Assembly (NCBI RefSeq): GCF_042651565.1
Contig: NZ_JBHSDF010000003.1
From: Salinispirillum marinum
GTDB taxonomy: Bacteria > Pseudomonadota > Gammaproteobacteria > Pseudomonadales > Natronospirillaceae
DNA length: 64,000 nt
Reading direction: 5' to 3' (one strand)
The position numbers and the translations under genes are program-made. The notes beneath the pieces are model-generated. The model saw only the letters and a list, made by a program, of their open reading frames with translations, was not told where the DNA came from and made no database searches. Each line of letters begins with the position of its first letter. The stretch's first letter is position 1. Of this stretch, positions 32,632-41,689 are shown piece after piece.

Positions 32632-33167
32632 CATGCCGCTTGCTCAGCTCTTATCTTCCCAGCAAGTACGGCCGGAGCAATCAGCCGATGCATGGGTTTG
32701 ACCGGCAGCATATAAATGCGCCCAAGCCTATTTTTGACGTGTATAACCGTCGTAACAGTAATGGTGACGTGCTTCCCATCGGGACTCTCGCTACGATGGA
32801 TGCTGAGGACAACATCTAAGTGTTTGTCTTTGTCACCAATCAGGGCTTCATCAAACCTGCTTTCAAAAACGGTAAAAATACCCACGCGACTGCCCGGCTC
32901 GAAGTCTGAGGCTGGTTTGTCAGCTGCTACCCCAGACAAGGTGCCAAGATTCTTTAGGCCAACAAGCCCGCCTAAACGATTGCGCAGGATCATGCAGGCA
33001 TCAATCCAACGCGGTGTTTGCTTCGCGGCAACAATAAAATGATCAAGCGCTGAAAGCGTCACATCTGTAGACCTAATACTCCATGCGTCATAAAAGCTTG
33101 CGCCGTCTAAGAGCTCGGCAATGCGGCTATTCGCTGGAACTTCGGTTTCAGTCGGGTGGTTTTTCAT
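32631..33167 (-). CDS. DUF2867 family protein
   Basis: A 178-residue protein without signal peptide or membrane helices. It has the family pattern: an N-terminal piece (ELLDGASFYDAWSIRS), RIGIFTV-like GSRVGIFTVFESRFDEALIGD, DKHLDVVLSIHRS and a C-terminal segment YMLPVKPMHRLIAPAVL, which resembles the polyketide-cyclase/START-like or SRPBCC-related DUF2867 proteins. Function is unknown. It is alone on the minus strand inside the hut region, divergent from hutI. Confidence 0.7.
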   Translation of the reverse strand: MKNHPTETEVPANSRIAELLDGASFYDAWSIRSTDVTLSALDHFIVAAKQTPRWIDACMILRNRLGGLVGLKNLGTLSGVAADKPASDFEPGSRVGIFTVFESRFDEALIGDKDKHLDVVLSIHRSESPDGKHVTITVTTVIHVKNRLGRIYMLPVKPMHRLIAPAVLAGKIRAEQAA

Positions 33168-33368
33168 AATTTACTCTGGAAAATGAATGAGCAATGAAAC
33201 GCATTCGAGAGCGGAAAAGTGGCAGGTTCTTAATCTGCGACTGTTAAGCGCATGCGCATTATGCACCGCTAGTAGAAAAAACTGCCATGTAATTTTAGGC
33301 CACCGACCAAAACGAACTCCCTATAAATGTGACTACCGTAACCTTGACTTTTGCTCTTGGATGATCAA

Positions 33369-33380
33369 TTGTATATACAA
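33369..33380. promoter_or_regulatory. HutC operator upstream of hutI
   Basis: TTGTATATACAA is a perfect 12-bp palindrome 24 bp before the hutI start. It has the form of known HutC operators, and an imperfect copy lies before hutC (30815-30826). Binding would block transcription of hutIGUH. Confidence 0.75.
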
Positions 33381-33404
33381 ATGATTAGACCCTTGAGAGC
33401 GCCG

Positions 33405-34622
33405 ATGCCAACCACCACCAATCCACTACGTCTTTGGACGGACCTCACCCTTTTCGATGGGGTGCAGATTCACACCCAGTCGATGGCAGTCGTGGTGGAA
33501 GGAGAGCGCATTGTCTGGGTAGGGCCAAAGACAGAGTTGTCAGCCTCTCAACTTGCCAGCGCTGATCTGATGGGTACGGGAGGTGTGATGACGCCAGGCT
33601 TGATCGACTGCCACACGCATTTGGTGTTCGGCGGTGACCGTGCGGATGAGTTTGCGCAGCGCTTGGAAGGCGTAAGTTATGCCGAAATCGCCGCGCAAGG
33701 TGGCGGTATTCTCAGTACCGTGAAAGCCACGCGTGCCGCCAGCGAAGAAGAATTGTTCACCAGTGCGCAAGCACGCTTAGAAGCCCTGATGGCCGACGGT
33801 GTGACCATGGTGGAAATCAAATCCGGTTATGGTTTAACCATGGCCGACGAATTGAAGATGCTGCGCGTGGCGCGGCGTTTGGGCGAACAAAACCCGGTTC
33901 ACATACGCACGACGCTATTGGGTGCACATGCTTTGCCTCCTGAATACGCCGGTCAACCCGACGCCTACATAGACTTAATTTGCGAACAGATGATACCGCA
34001 AGCCGCCGCCGAAGGTCTGGCCGACGCGGTGGATGTGTTTTGTGAAGGCATTGGTTTTTCGGTAGCGCAATGCGAGCGTGTGTTTCAGGCCGCGCAACGT
34101 CATGGCTTGGCCGTAAAAGCGCATGCCGAGCAGTTGTCGAATCTGGGTGGGTCGGCGTTGGCGGCGCGCTATCAGGCGCTGTCGGTTGACCATATTGAAT
34201 GGCTCGATGAAGCTGGCGTTAGCGCAATGGCGCAGGCTGGCACGGTGGCGACCTTGTTGCCGGGTGCGTTTTATACATTGCGTGATACGCAGGTGCCGCC
34301 CATTGATCTGTTGCGTCAATACGGTGTGCCGCTGGCGTTGGCGACCGATGGCAACCCCGGCTCCTCGCCGATTTTTCAGCTGACGCTTATGCTGAATATG
34401 GCCTGCACCCTGTTTCGTTTAACACCCTTGGAGGCCTTACAGGGTGTAACGAAAAACGCCGCCAAGGCATTGGGCTTGGCGGAACAGGCGGGTGTTATTG
34501 CACCCGGTCGGCACGCCGATTTTTGTCTCTGGCGCGCGCGCAATCCCTACGAATTGGTCAGCACCGTACAACCCGGCCGGTTGCAACAACGGGTATTTCG
34601 TGGAGCAGTGACCCATGGTTAA
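33405..34622 (+). CDS. hutI: Imidazolonepropionase
   Basis: Hydrolyses 4-imidazolone-5-propionate to N-formimidoyl-L-glutamate, the third step of histidine breakdown. The 405-residue protein (ATG 33405) has the metal motif LIDCHTHLVFGGDRADEF with HxH, the conserved MVEIKSGYGLTMADELKM segment, a later His in AHAEQLSNLGG and the Asp in LATDGNPGSSP. The longer open frame starts upstream of the operator and is rejected. It leads the hutI-hutG-hutU-hutH operon. Confidence 0.95.
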   Translation: MPTTTNPLRLWTDLTLFDGVQIHTQSMAVVVEGERIVWVGPKTELSASQLASADLMGTGGVMTPGLIDCHTHLVFGGDRADEFAQRLEGVSYAEIAAQGGGILSTVKATRAASEEELFTSAQARLEALMADGVTMVEIKSGYGLTMADELKMLRVARRLGEQNPVHIRTTLLGAHALPPEYAGQPDAYIDLICEQMIPQAAAEGLADAVDVFCEGIGFSVAQCERVFQAAQRHGLAVKAHAEQLSNLGGSALAARYQALSVDHIEWLDEAGVSAMAQAGTVATLLPGAFYTLRDTQVPPIDLLRQYGVPLALATDGNPGSSPIFQLTLMLNMACTLFRLTPLEALQGVTKNAAKALGLAEQAGVIAPGRHADFCLWRARNPYELVSTVQPGRLQQRVFRGAVTHG

Positions 34623-35601
34623 AAGACAACATAAAGCGATCAGCGTGTCGGTAGACCGTGGGCCGCTCATGAACCTTTGGCGCGGCCGCATAGATGCTGA
34701 GCCGAACAGCGAGCGGTGGCATCAAGTCGTTCAGCCTTTACAAGCGGACAGCGAACCGGGTATCGCCGTGATTGGTTTCGCCAGTGACGTCGGGGTAAAG
34801 CGCAATCAGGGCCGCATCGGCGCGCAGGAAGGCCCGGAAGTGCTGCGCAAGGTACTGGGCAATTTGCCCGTGCATCATGCCAGCCCGGTGTATGAAGTGG
34901 GCGATGTGGAATGCCTGAATGAAGACCTCGACAGCGCGCAACGTCGTCTGGCCCATACCATCGCTTGTACCTTACAGAACGGCCATTTTCCCATCGTGTT
35001 GGGTGGTGGTCATGAAGTCGCGTTTGGCTCATGGCTGGGGTTAGCGCAGTTTTTGAGCGACATGGAAGGCCCTGGCGCCACGCCACGCATTGGCATCATT
35101 AATTTCGATGCCCATTTTGATCTTCGGTCATTTGACGTGCAGGCATCGTCGGGCACGCCCTTTCTGCAAATTGCCACACAGTGCAAAGAACACGGGTGGC
35201 CGTTTCAATACGCGTGTTTGGGCGTGTCACGCGCCGCCAATACACGGGCATTGTTTGAGCGGGCGGCTGACTTAAATGTGTGGGTTCGTGAAGACCACGT
35301 TATGACGGTGACCCAGTTGCCAGAGATCACCCAGCAGTTGGATGCCTTTATGGCGAATTGCGACCACCTGTATTTGACCATTGATCTGGATGCCTTTCCC
35401 GCCAGCGTCGCCCCCGGTGTCAGTGCGCCCGCACCACGCGGCATTGGCTTGGATGTGGTGGAGCCGTTGATTGGGCGCATCCGTGACAGCGGCAAGCTCC
35501 GCCTGCTCGATGTGGCGGAATTGAACCCGCATTTTGATGTGGACTACCACACCGCCCGCGTTGCTGCGCGCTTGATTCATTGGGCTACCTTGAACCAGTA
35601 A
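34615..35601 (+). CDS. hutG: Formimidoylglutamase
   Basis: An arginase-family enzyme that converts N-formimidoylglutamate directly to glutamate and formamide. The 328-residue frame has the dinuclear-metal motifs GGGHEVAFG, NFDAHFDLR and TIDLDAF with the expected Asp and His ligands. The 5' end overlaps hutI by 8 bp; a later ATG at 34669 (MNLWRGRIDAEPN) is also plausible and gives a typical start. No HutF-type deiminase is present, so the one-step route is likely. Confidence 0.93.
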   Translation: MVKRQHKAISVSVDRGPLMNLWRGRIDAEPNSERWHQVVQPLQADSEPGIAVIGFASDVGVKRNQGRIGAQEGPEVLRKVLGNLPVHHASPVYEVGDVECLNEDLDSAQRRLAHTIACTLQNGHFPIVLGGGHEVAFGSWLGLAQFLSDMEGPGATPRIGIINFDAHFDLRSFDVQASSGTPFLQIATQCKEHGWPFQYACLGVSRAANTRALFERAADLNVWVREDHVMTVTQLPEITQQLDAFMANCDHLYLTIDLDAFPASVAPGVSAPAPRGIGLDVVEPLIGRIRDSGKLRLLDVAELNPHFDVDYHTARVAARLIHWATLNQ

Positions 35602-35603
35602 GA

Positions 35604-35650
35604 GGCCAGCCCTCTGGCCGAATGTTCGCGCAGGGGGCTGCGCTCCTACG
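35604..35650. repeat. REP-like hairpins between hutG and hutU
   Basis: Two hairpins lie side by side: GGCCAG-CCCT-CTGGCC (35604-35619) and GCGCAG-GGGG-CTGCGC (35628-35643), the second followed by TCCTACG. On the minus strand it reads CGTAGGAGCGCAG, like REP sequences with TGTAGGAGCGC heads found in related genera. Such elements in operons often stabilise the upstream message. Confidence 0.5.
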
Positions 35651-35714
35651 CCAAAGGTATGATCCACCGTTTAACGATTCATGCAACAACAATAATGAGC
35701 AAGAGGACCCTATT

Positions 35715-37400
35715 ATGACTGACCCCAGACACGATGCCACCCGCCGCATCACTGCGCCGACCGGCAGTACATTGACCTGCAAAAACTGGCTCACCGAAGC
35801 TCCGCTGCGTATGTTGATGAACAACCTCGACCCCGCCGTCGCCGAGCGCCCGGAAGACTTGGTGGTGTATGGCGGCATAGGCCGTGCGGCCCGCAATTGG
35901 GCGTGTTACGACAAAATTGTCGAAGTGCTACAGCGTTTGGAAGACGAAGAAACTCTGCTGATTCAGTCGGGCAAACCGGTTGGCGTGTTCAAAACCCACG
36001 CCGACGCGCCGCGCGTGCTGTTGGCGAATTCCAATCTTGTACCGCATTGGGCGACCTGGGAGCACTTCAACGAACTCGACCGCAAAGGTTTGATGATGTA
36101 TGGCCAGATGACGGCCGGTTCGTGGATCTACATTGGCTCGCAAGGCATTGTGCAAGGCACCTATGAAACCTTCGTTGAAGCCGGGCGGCAGCATTATGGT
36201 GGCGACCTAAGAGGTCGTTGGGTGCTCACGGCGGGCCTCGGTGGCATGGGCGGCGCGCAACCGCTAGCCGCTACCATGGCCGGTGCCTGTTCTTTAAACA
36301 TTGAATGCCAGCAAAGCCGCATCGACTTCCGTTTGCGCACGCGCTATTTGGATGAACAAGCCACGGATTTGGACGACGCCTTGGCGCGTATCAAACGTCA
36401 TACCGGAGCCGGTCACGCGGTATCCATTGGGCTGTGCGCGAACGCCGCTGATGTGCTGCCCGAACTGGTTCGGCGTGGTGTGCGCCCCGATATGGTGACG
36501 GACCAAACCAGCGCGCATGATCCGCTGCACGGCTATTTACCGGCGGGCTGGACGTGGGATGACTATGTAGAACGCGGTAAAACGGAGCCAGACGCGGTCG
36601 TTAAAGCCGCAAAACAGTCGATGGCTGTGCACGTCCAAGCCATGCTGGCGTTTCAGCAACAAGGCATTCCAACGTTCGACTACGGCAATAATATTCGTCA
36701 AATGGCGCAAGACGAAGGTGTGGCAAATGCCTTCGATTTCCCCGGTTTCGTACCGGCCTATATTCGTCCGTTGTTTTGCCAGGGTATTGGCCCGTTTCGC
36801 TGGGCGGCATTATCGGGTGACCCGGAAGACATCTACAAGACCGACGCCAAGGTGAAGGCGCTGTTGCCCGACAATCACCATTTGCATCAATGGCTCGACA
36901 TGGCGCGCGAACGCATCAGCTTTCAAGGCTTGCCAGCTCGCATATGCTGGGTGGGTTTAAAAGACCGTGTGCGTTTGGGTCAGGCGTTCAATGAAATGGT
37001 AAAAAACGGCGAATTGAAAGCGCCGGTGGTGATTGGCCGTGATCATCTGGATTCCGGTTCGGTGGCCAGCCCAAACCGCGAAACCGAAAGCATGTTGGAC
37101 GGCTCCGATGCCGTGTCCGACTGGCCACTATTGAACGCGCTGTTGAATACTGCGGGTGGTGCGACCTGGGTGTCATTGCACCATGGTGGCGGTGTCGGCA
37201 TGGGCTTTTCGCAGCATTCAGGGGTGGTGATTGTGGCCGACGGCACCGACGCAGCACACGCCCGCTTGGGCCGCGTGTTGCGCAATGACCCCGGCACTGG
37301 TGTCATGCGCCATGCCGATGCCGGTTATGACATCGCCATCGACTGCGCGCATGACAATGGACTTGATCTGCCCATGTTGTCTACAGGAGAAACGAAGTGA
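35715..37400 (+). CDS. hutU: Urocanate hydratase
   Basis: Adds water to urocanate, giving 4-imidazolone-5-propionate, using tightly bound NAD. From ATG 35715 the protein is 561 residues, the family's size. Conserved segments include VVYGGIGRAARNW, the glycine-rich GLGGMGGAQPLAATMAG and DQTSAHDPLHGYLPAGWTW, with the catalytic Cys region QGLPARICWVGL. The open frame to 35580 includes hutG and is rejected. A strong AAGAGGA site precedes the start. Its stop overlaps the hutH start. Confidence 0.96.
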   Translation: MTDPRHDATRRITAPTGSTLTCKNWLTEAPLRMLMNNLDPAVAERPEDLVVYGGIGRAARNWACYDKIVEVLQRLEDEETLLIQSGKPVGVFKTHADAPRVLLANSNLVPHWATWEHFNELDRKGLMMYGQMTAGSWIYIGSQGIVQGTYETFVEAGRQHYGGDLRGRWVLTAGLGGMGGAQPLAATMAGACSLNIECQQSRIDFRLRTRYLDEQATDLDDALARIKRHTGAGHAVSIGLCANAADVLPELVRRGVRPDMVTDQTSAHDPLHGYLPAGWTWDDYVERGKTEPDAVVKAAKQSMAVHVQAMLAFQQQGIPTFDYGNNIRQMAQDEGVANAFDFPGFVPAYIRPLFCQGIGPFRWAALSGDPEDIYKTDAKVKALLPDNHHLHQWLDMARERISFQGLPARICWVGLKDRVRLGQAFNEMVKNGELKAPVVIGRDHLDSGSVASPNRETESMLDGSDAVSDWPLLNALLNTAGGATWVSLHHGGGVGMGFSQHSGVVIVADGTDAAHARLGRVLRNDPGTGVMRHADAGYDIAIDCAHDNGLDLPMLSTGETK

Positions 37401-38938
37401 TGACTCACTTACAGATTCAACCGGGTGCGATGACCTTGGCGCAACTGCGCAGCGTATGGCAAGCACCGGTCATGATCACCCTGCCCGACAGCGCCAATGC
37501 CGCCATTGCGGCCTCGGTGGATTGCGTTAATGCCGTGGTCGCCGAAGACCGCACCGTCTATGGTATCAACACCGGCTTTGGCCTGTTGGCGCAAACGCGC
37601 ATCAAACACGAAGATTTGGAAAACTTGCAACGCTCGTTGGTGTTGTCGCATGCGACGGGTGTGGGTGCGTACATCGACGACGCGCTGGTGCGTTTGATCA
37701 TGGTGTTGAAGGTCAACAGCCTGGCGCGGGGCTATTCCGGTATTCGGCGCACGGTGTTGGATGCCTTGATGACCTTGATCAACAAAGAAATCTACCCGGC
37801 CATTCCCTTAAAAGGTTCGGTCGGTGCATCGGGTGACCTCGCGCCCTTAGCGCACATGAGCGCCGTATTGTTGGGTGAGGGTCAGGCTCGTTACCGTGGC
37901 GAGTGGCTCAGTGCCGCCGACGCGCTAAAGGTTGCTGGGTTGCAACCACTGGCACTGGCCCCGAAAGAAGGCCTGGCGCTGCTCAACGGTACCCAGGTGT
38001 CCACCGCGTATGCCTTGCAAGGCTTGTTTCAAGCGGAAGACCTTTATGCTGCCGCGACGGTGTGTGGTGCTTTGACGGTCGAAGCCACGCTCAGTTCGCG
38101 CAGTCCGTTCGATGCTCGTATTCACGCCATTCGCGGCCAACAAGGCCAAATCGATGCCGCTGCTGCCTATCGCGCGTTGCTGGGCGATGGCAGTGACGTC
38201 AGTGCCACGCACGTTGCCTGTGGTAAGGTGCAAGACCCGTATTCTCTGCGTTGTCAGCCGCAAGTCATGGGTGCGTGTTTAACCCAAATGCGCCAAGCGG
38301 CCGAGGTGTTGGCAGTGGAAGCCAACGCGGTATCCGATAATCCCTTGGTGTTTGCCGACAGTGGCGATGTGATATCGGGTGGGAATTTTCACGCCGAACC
38401 GGTGGCCATGGCGGCGGATAATCTGGCGCTGGCGATCGCTGAAATCGGCAGCTTGGCCGAGCGGCGTATTTCGCTGATGATGGACACGCACATGTCGCAA
38501 TTACCCCCGTTCTTGGTGCAAAACGGCGGGGTGAATTCCGGGTTTATGATTGCGCAGGTCACCGCTGCGGCGCTGGCGAGCGAAAACAAAGCGCTGGCCC
38601 ATCCGCACAGTGTTGACAGTCTGCCGACGTCGGCCAATCAGGAAGATCACGTCTCTATGGCCCCGGCTGCCGGCAAGCGCTTATGGGAAATGGCCGAGAA
38701 CACACGCAACGTTGTTGCCATCGAATGGCTGGCCGCGTGCCAGGGTTTGGACTTGCGGGGTGAGCTGAAAACCACGCCAGCCTTGGAACAAGCGCGAGCG
38801 CTGTTGCGCGAAAAAGTCGACTATTACGACAAAGATCGGTTCTTTGCGCCGGACATGCACGCGGCGTATGAGTTGCTCAAGGCTCGGGTTTTGAGTGGGC
38901 TAATTCCAGCAGGGGTGTTGCCAAGCCAAGCGCAGTAG
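37400..38938 (+). CDS. hutH: Histidine ammonia-lyase
   Basis: Removes ammonia from histidine to give urocanate, the first step of the pathway. The 512-residue protein contains GSVGASGDLAPLAHMS, whose Ala-Ser-Gly (residues 143-145) cyclises to the MIO cofactor, and YGINTGFG, QDPYSLRCQPQVMG and DNPL around the active site. The ATG at 37400 overlaps the hutU stop in TGATG (a GTG at 37397 is also in frame). It ends the operon and runs convergent to the GGDEF-EAL gene. Confidence 0.96.
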   Translation: MTHLQIQPGAMTLAQLRSVWQAPVMITLPDSANAAIAASVDCVNAVVAEDRTVYGINTGFGLLAQTRIKHEDLENLQRSLVLSHATGVGAYIDDALVRLIMVLKVNSLARGYSGIRRTVLDALMTLINKEIYPAIPLKGSVGASGDLAPLAHMSAVLLGEGQARYRGEWLSAADALKVAGLQPLALAPKEGLALLNGTQVSTAYALQGLFQAEDLYAAATVCGALTVEATLSSRSPFDARIHAIRGQQGQIDAAAAYRALLGDGSDVSATHVACGKVQDPYSLRCQPQVMGACLTQMRQAAEVLAVEANAVSDNPLVFADSGDVISGGNFHAEPVAMAADNLALAIAEIGSLAERRISLMMDTHMSQLPPFLVQNGGVNSGFMIAQVTAAALASENKALAHPHSVDSLPTSANQEDHVSMAPAAGKRLWEMAENTRNVVAIEWLAACQGLDLRGELKTTPALEQARALLREKVDYYDKDRFFAPDMHAAYELLKARVLSGLIPAGVLPSQAQ

Positions 38939-38942
38939 AGGG

Positions 38943-41360
38943 TTAGGCGGCCGGTTTCTTCCATTGTTGATGGAAGTCTGGCATCGGAATGGGTTTGCTG
39001 TAGAGATAGCCTTGCATGCAAACCCCTTCGTATTGGCGCAGCCAATCGGCCTGATCCAATTCTTCCACCCCTTCGGCCACGGTTTTGAGATTCAACGTTT
39101 GCGCAATCGCCATGATACAGGCCACTAACGCGGCATCTTGATTGTCGTGCGTGATGTCGTTGATGAAGGACTTATCAATCTTCACCGTGTCCACAGGCAA
39201 TTGCTTCAAGTAACTTAATGAGCTGTAACCCGTACCGAAGTCGTCCAGCGCAAAGGTAATGCCCAAGGTTTTCAATTGCCGCATAATTTCAATGGCGTCG
39301 GCAATGCTTTGTATCGCCACACCTTCGGTGATCTCAAACTCCAATCGCTGACCTGTCAGACCATAACGCAGTAGGGTGGCTTTCACGTTTTCAACATAAT
39401 CCGGGTGAAACAATTCGCGTGCGCTGACGTTAATGGATATGCGCAGATTGTCGGGCAATTGGTGGTCAATATTGTCGGCGGCGAGGTACTGGCATACGCG
39501 GTCGATCACCAATTGCCCCACATCATTGATCATGTTGGAATTTTCCAAGAAGGTCATGAAATGGATGGGGGTCAGCAGGCCTTTGGTCGGGTGTTGCCAA
39601 CGCAGCAAGGCTTCGGCGCTGACCAATGAACCATCTAACTGGCTAACGATGGGTTGTAAATAGACTTCGAACTGGTCTTCCAGCAGGGCCTGACGTAAAT
39701 CATGCTCCAATTGCACCAAGCGGGTGGCTTCGGTGGCCATAGACGGGTGAAACAATTCATGGCGGTGTTTGCCGTTGCGTTTGGCCTGATACATGGCGGT
39801 GTCGGCGTAGCGCAGCATTTCTTCCACGGTCTCGTCTTTGGTGGAGTAAATGGCAATGCCGATGCTGGCCGACATGCGGAATTCATGTTCACCGATGCGA
39901 ATGGGGGCGTTGATGCGCACATTGAGCGCTTCGGCTAGATAAGCAGCTTTGCTTTCCGCATCCACCAATTGTCCGGACAGCTCGGGTAGGCTCAAAACAA
40001 ATTCGTCACCCCCGACGCGCGCGAGGGTATCGGTACGACGCATTTGGACTTTCATGCGCTCGCTCATGGCCACCAACAATTGATCGCCAATGCTGTGTCC
40101 CATGGTATCGTTGATGCGCTTGAAATCGTCAATGTCGACGAACATCACCGCGCCATAGAGGCCGTTACGTTGGGCGCGGCGGATATCCATTTCCAAGCGG
40201 TCCAGGATCAAGTTCCGGTTGGGTAAATCGGTCAGCGTGTCGTAATAGGCTAGGTGTTCAACGTGCGCTTCGGCCGCTACGCGATCGGTGATGTCGCCCG
40301 CAATGGACAGTACGCAAGCCGTGCCGGAAAAGGAGAATGGGATACGGGTGACTTGAACAATCCGCTCGACGTGATAGATATCGGTTAAGGTCGCGTTGTC
40401 GTGGTTGATGCGCTCACCATGATCCAGAACCCGTATAACTTCATCGGCAATGCGGTCAGCCTCTAAGGGATTAAGGCTGTATTGCAGATCAACATAATTT
40501 TTGCCCAGCAAGGTGTCGATGTCTGTGCCGTAAAATTCGGCCATGCGCTGGTTAGCAAACACAATCTCTTGATGTTTGTTCAATACAAAAACCAGATTGG
40601 GGCTGGAGTCGACCACCACGCGCAATTGTAACTCGCTGGCTTTGAGTTTGACCTGTGAACAATCCACCTGCTCGATAAAATGATTGGTGGAGTCGACAAT
40701 AAAGCCCAGCTCATCCCGTTCATGCCCCAATGGATGACGGATACCGCGTTGCCCCAGTTTGTACTGGCCGATTGAACCGATTTGCTGTGCAATGGCGGTT
40801 AGTGGGTTGGTCAGTAGCCGGTTGAATAAGAGTAAGAGAATTAAGGCGAGAAATATGTTGCTGATTAACCCGGACAGGAATATGTAAAGTGCCCGTCCAT
40901 AAAACGGCGCCATCGCCATGTCATTGTCTAAGGCGAGTATCAAGGTGCCTTCGGTGTTGCCGTTGTCCGGATTCACCAAAGGGTATTGGTATTCTTTGGA
41001 TAGACCGCCTAAAAACCACTGCGTAAAAGGGGCTGTTTGCGAGGATTGTATGGGCACCGAATAGGCGGCGAGCACATTCTGTCGGTCATCCAGAATGCGT
41101 ACTTGGTGCAGGAAACGATAGTTACTTAAACCACGGATAACTTCTTCGGCGAGTACATTGTCCAGCAGATATACGGCGCGTTGGGCAGAGCTGCCACTGA
41201 CCAGGGCAATTTCATCAAGCTGGGACTGGAATTGGCGGACTTGCGTGCGCGCATCAATCATGACTTGCAGTGCAGCGCCTAAAAGCCCAATCAACAGCGC
41301 AACCAGCACTACATTGCGGGCCAGCCGAACCGAGATCCGTTGGAAAAAATCGACGCTCAT
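38943..41360 (-). CDS. PAS-GGDEF-EAL membrane protein (c-di-GMP turnover)
   Basis: An 805-residue inner-membrane protein: helix at about 15-33, a periplasmic sensor of about 130 residues, a second helix (about 160-182), a HAMP-like linker, a PAS domain (about 245-355), GGDEF (about 370-535) and EAL (about 550-795). The cyclase motif RVGGDEFV is intact, as are the phosphodiesterase motifs AEALLRW, NVSARE, DDFGTGYSS and KIDKSFI, so it could make or break c-di-GMP. The divergent neighbour encodes a solute-binding-like protein from a FliA promoter. Confidence 0.9.
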   Translation of the reverse strand: MSVDFFQRISVRLARNVVLVALLIGLLGAALQVMIDARTQVRQFQSQLDEIALVSGSSAQRAVYLLDNVLAEEVIRGLSNYRFLHQVRILDDRQNVLAAYSVPIQSSQTAPFTQWFLGGLSKEYQYPLVNPDNGNTEGTLILALDNDMAMAPFYGRALYIFLSGLISNIFLALILLLLFNRLLTNPLTAIAQQIGSIGQYKLGQRGIRHPLGHERDELGFIVDSTNHFIEQVDCSQVKLKASELQLRVVVDSSPNLVFVLNKHQEIVFANQRMAEFYGTDIDTLLGKNYVDLQYSLNPLEADRIADEVIRVLDHGERINHDNATLTDIYHVERIVQVTRIPFSFSGTACVLSIAGDITDRVAAEAHVEHLAYYDTLTDLPNRNLILDRLEMDIRRAQRNGLYGAVMFVDIDDFKRINDTMGHSIGDQLLVAMSERMKVQMRRTDTLARVGGDEFVLSLPELSGQLVDAESKAAYLAEALNVRINAPIRIGEHEFRMSASIGIAIYSTKDETVEEMLRYADTAMYQAKRNGKHRHELFHPSMATEATRLVQLEHDLRQALLEDQFEVYLQPIVSQLDGSLVSAEALLRWQHPTKGLLTPIHFMTFLENSNMINDVGQLVIDRVCQYLAADNIDHQLPDNLRISINVSARELFHPDYVENVKATLLRYGLTGQRLEFEITEGVAIQSIADAIEIMRQLKTLGITFALDDFGTGYSSLSYLKQLPVDTVKIDKSFINDITHDNQDAALVACIMAIAQTLNLKTVAEGVEELDQADWLRQYEGVCMQGYLYSKPIPMPDFHQQWKKPAA

Positions 41361-41689
41361 CCTGTACGCCTGCTGGTTACTTCTGAGCCAAGTCGTGTCA
41401 TCACAGGGTCGCTGTTGAGTCGCCGTTGGTGGATGGTAGTTGTTTTAAGCCAAGCAGTGCACACATTACACCTCGCTACCTGAAAACTGTCAACGAGTAT
41501 CCCCACAAGTTTTTTTATAAAACGCTACTGGAAAGACATAACCGTGTTACAAAAAAGGTAGCTTCCTGAGTTGTATGCCTAAAGTTTAGCGGGCTTGAGC
41601 CGATAGAGTTAAGCTGCAGTCGTTTTTATTGGCGGCAGAGCTGATCTACTGCTAAAAATAAAACTCAGGGTATTGACTAGGTGGCAGAA
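41361..41689. other. Divergent promoter region with a sigma-28 promoter
   Basis: About 320 bp between two divergent genes. The part near 41510 is AT-rich (TTTTTTTATAAAA) and may serve the minus-strand gene. A near-perfect FliA promoter lies at 41580-41606 for the plus-strand gene. I see no coding frame in the gap. Confidence 0.6.
41580..41606 (+). promoter_or_regulatory. Sigma-28 (FliA) promoter
   Basis: TAAAGTTT (41580-41587), an 11-bp spacer and GCCGATAG (41599-41606) match the FliA consensus TAAAGTTT-N11-GCCGATAA at all but the final base. It faces the solute-binding-like gene and lies about 85-110 bp upstream of its start. Confidence 0.85.
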
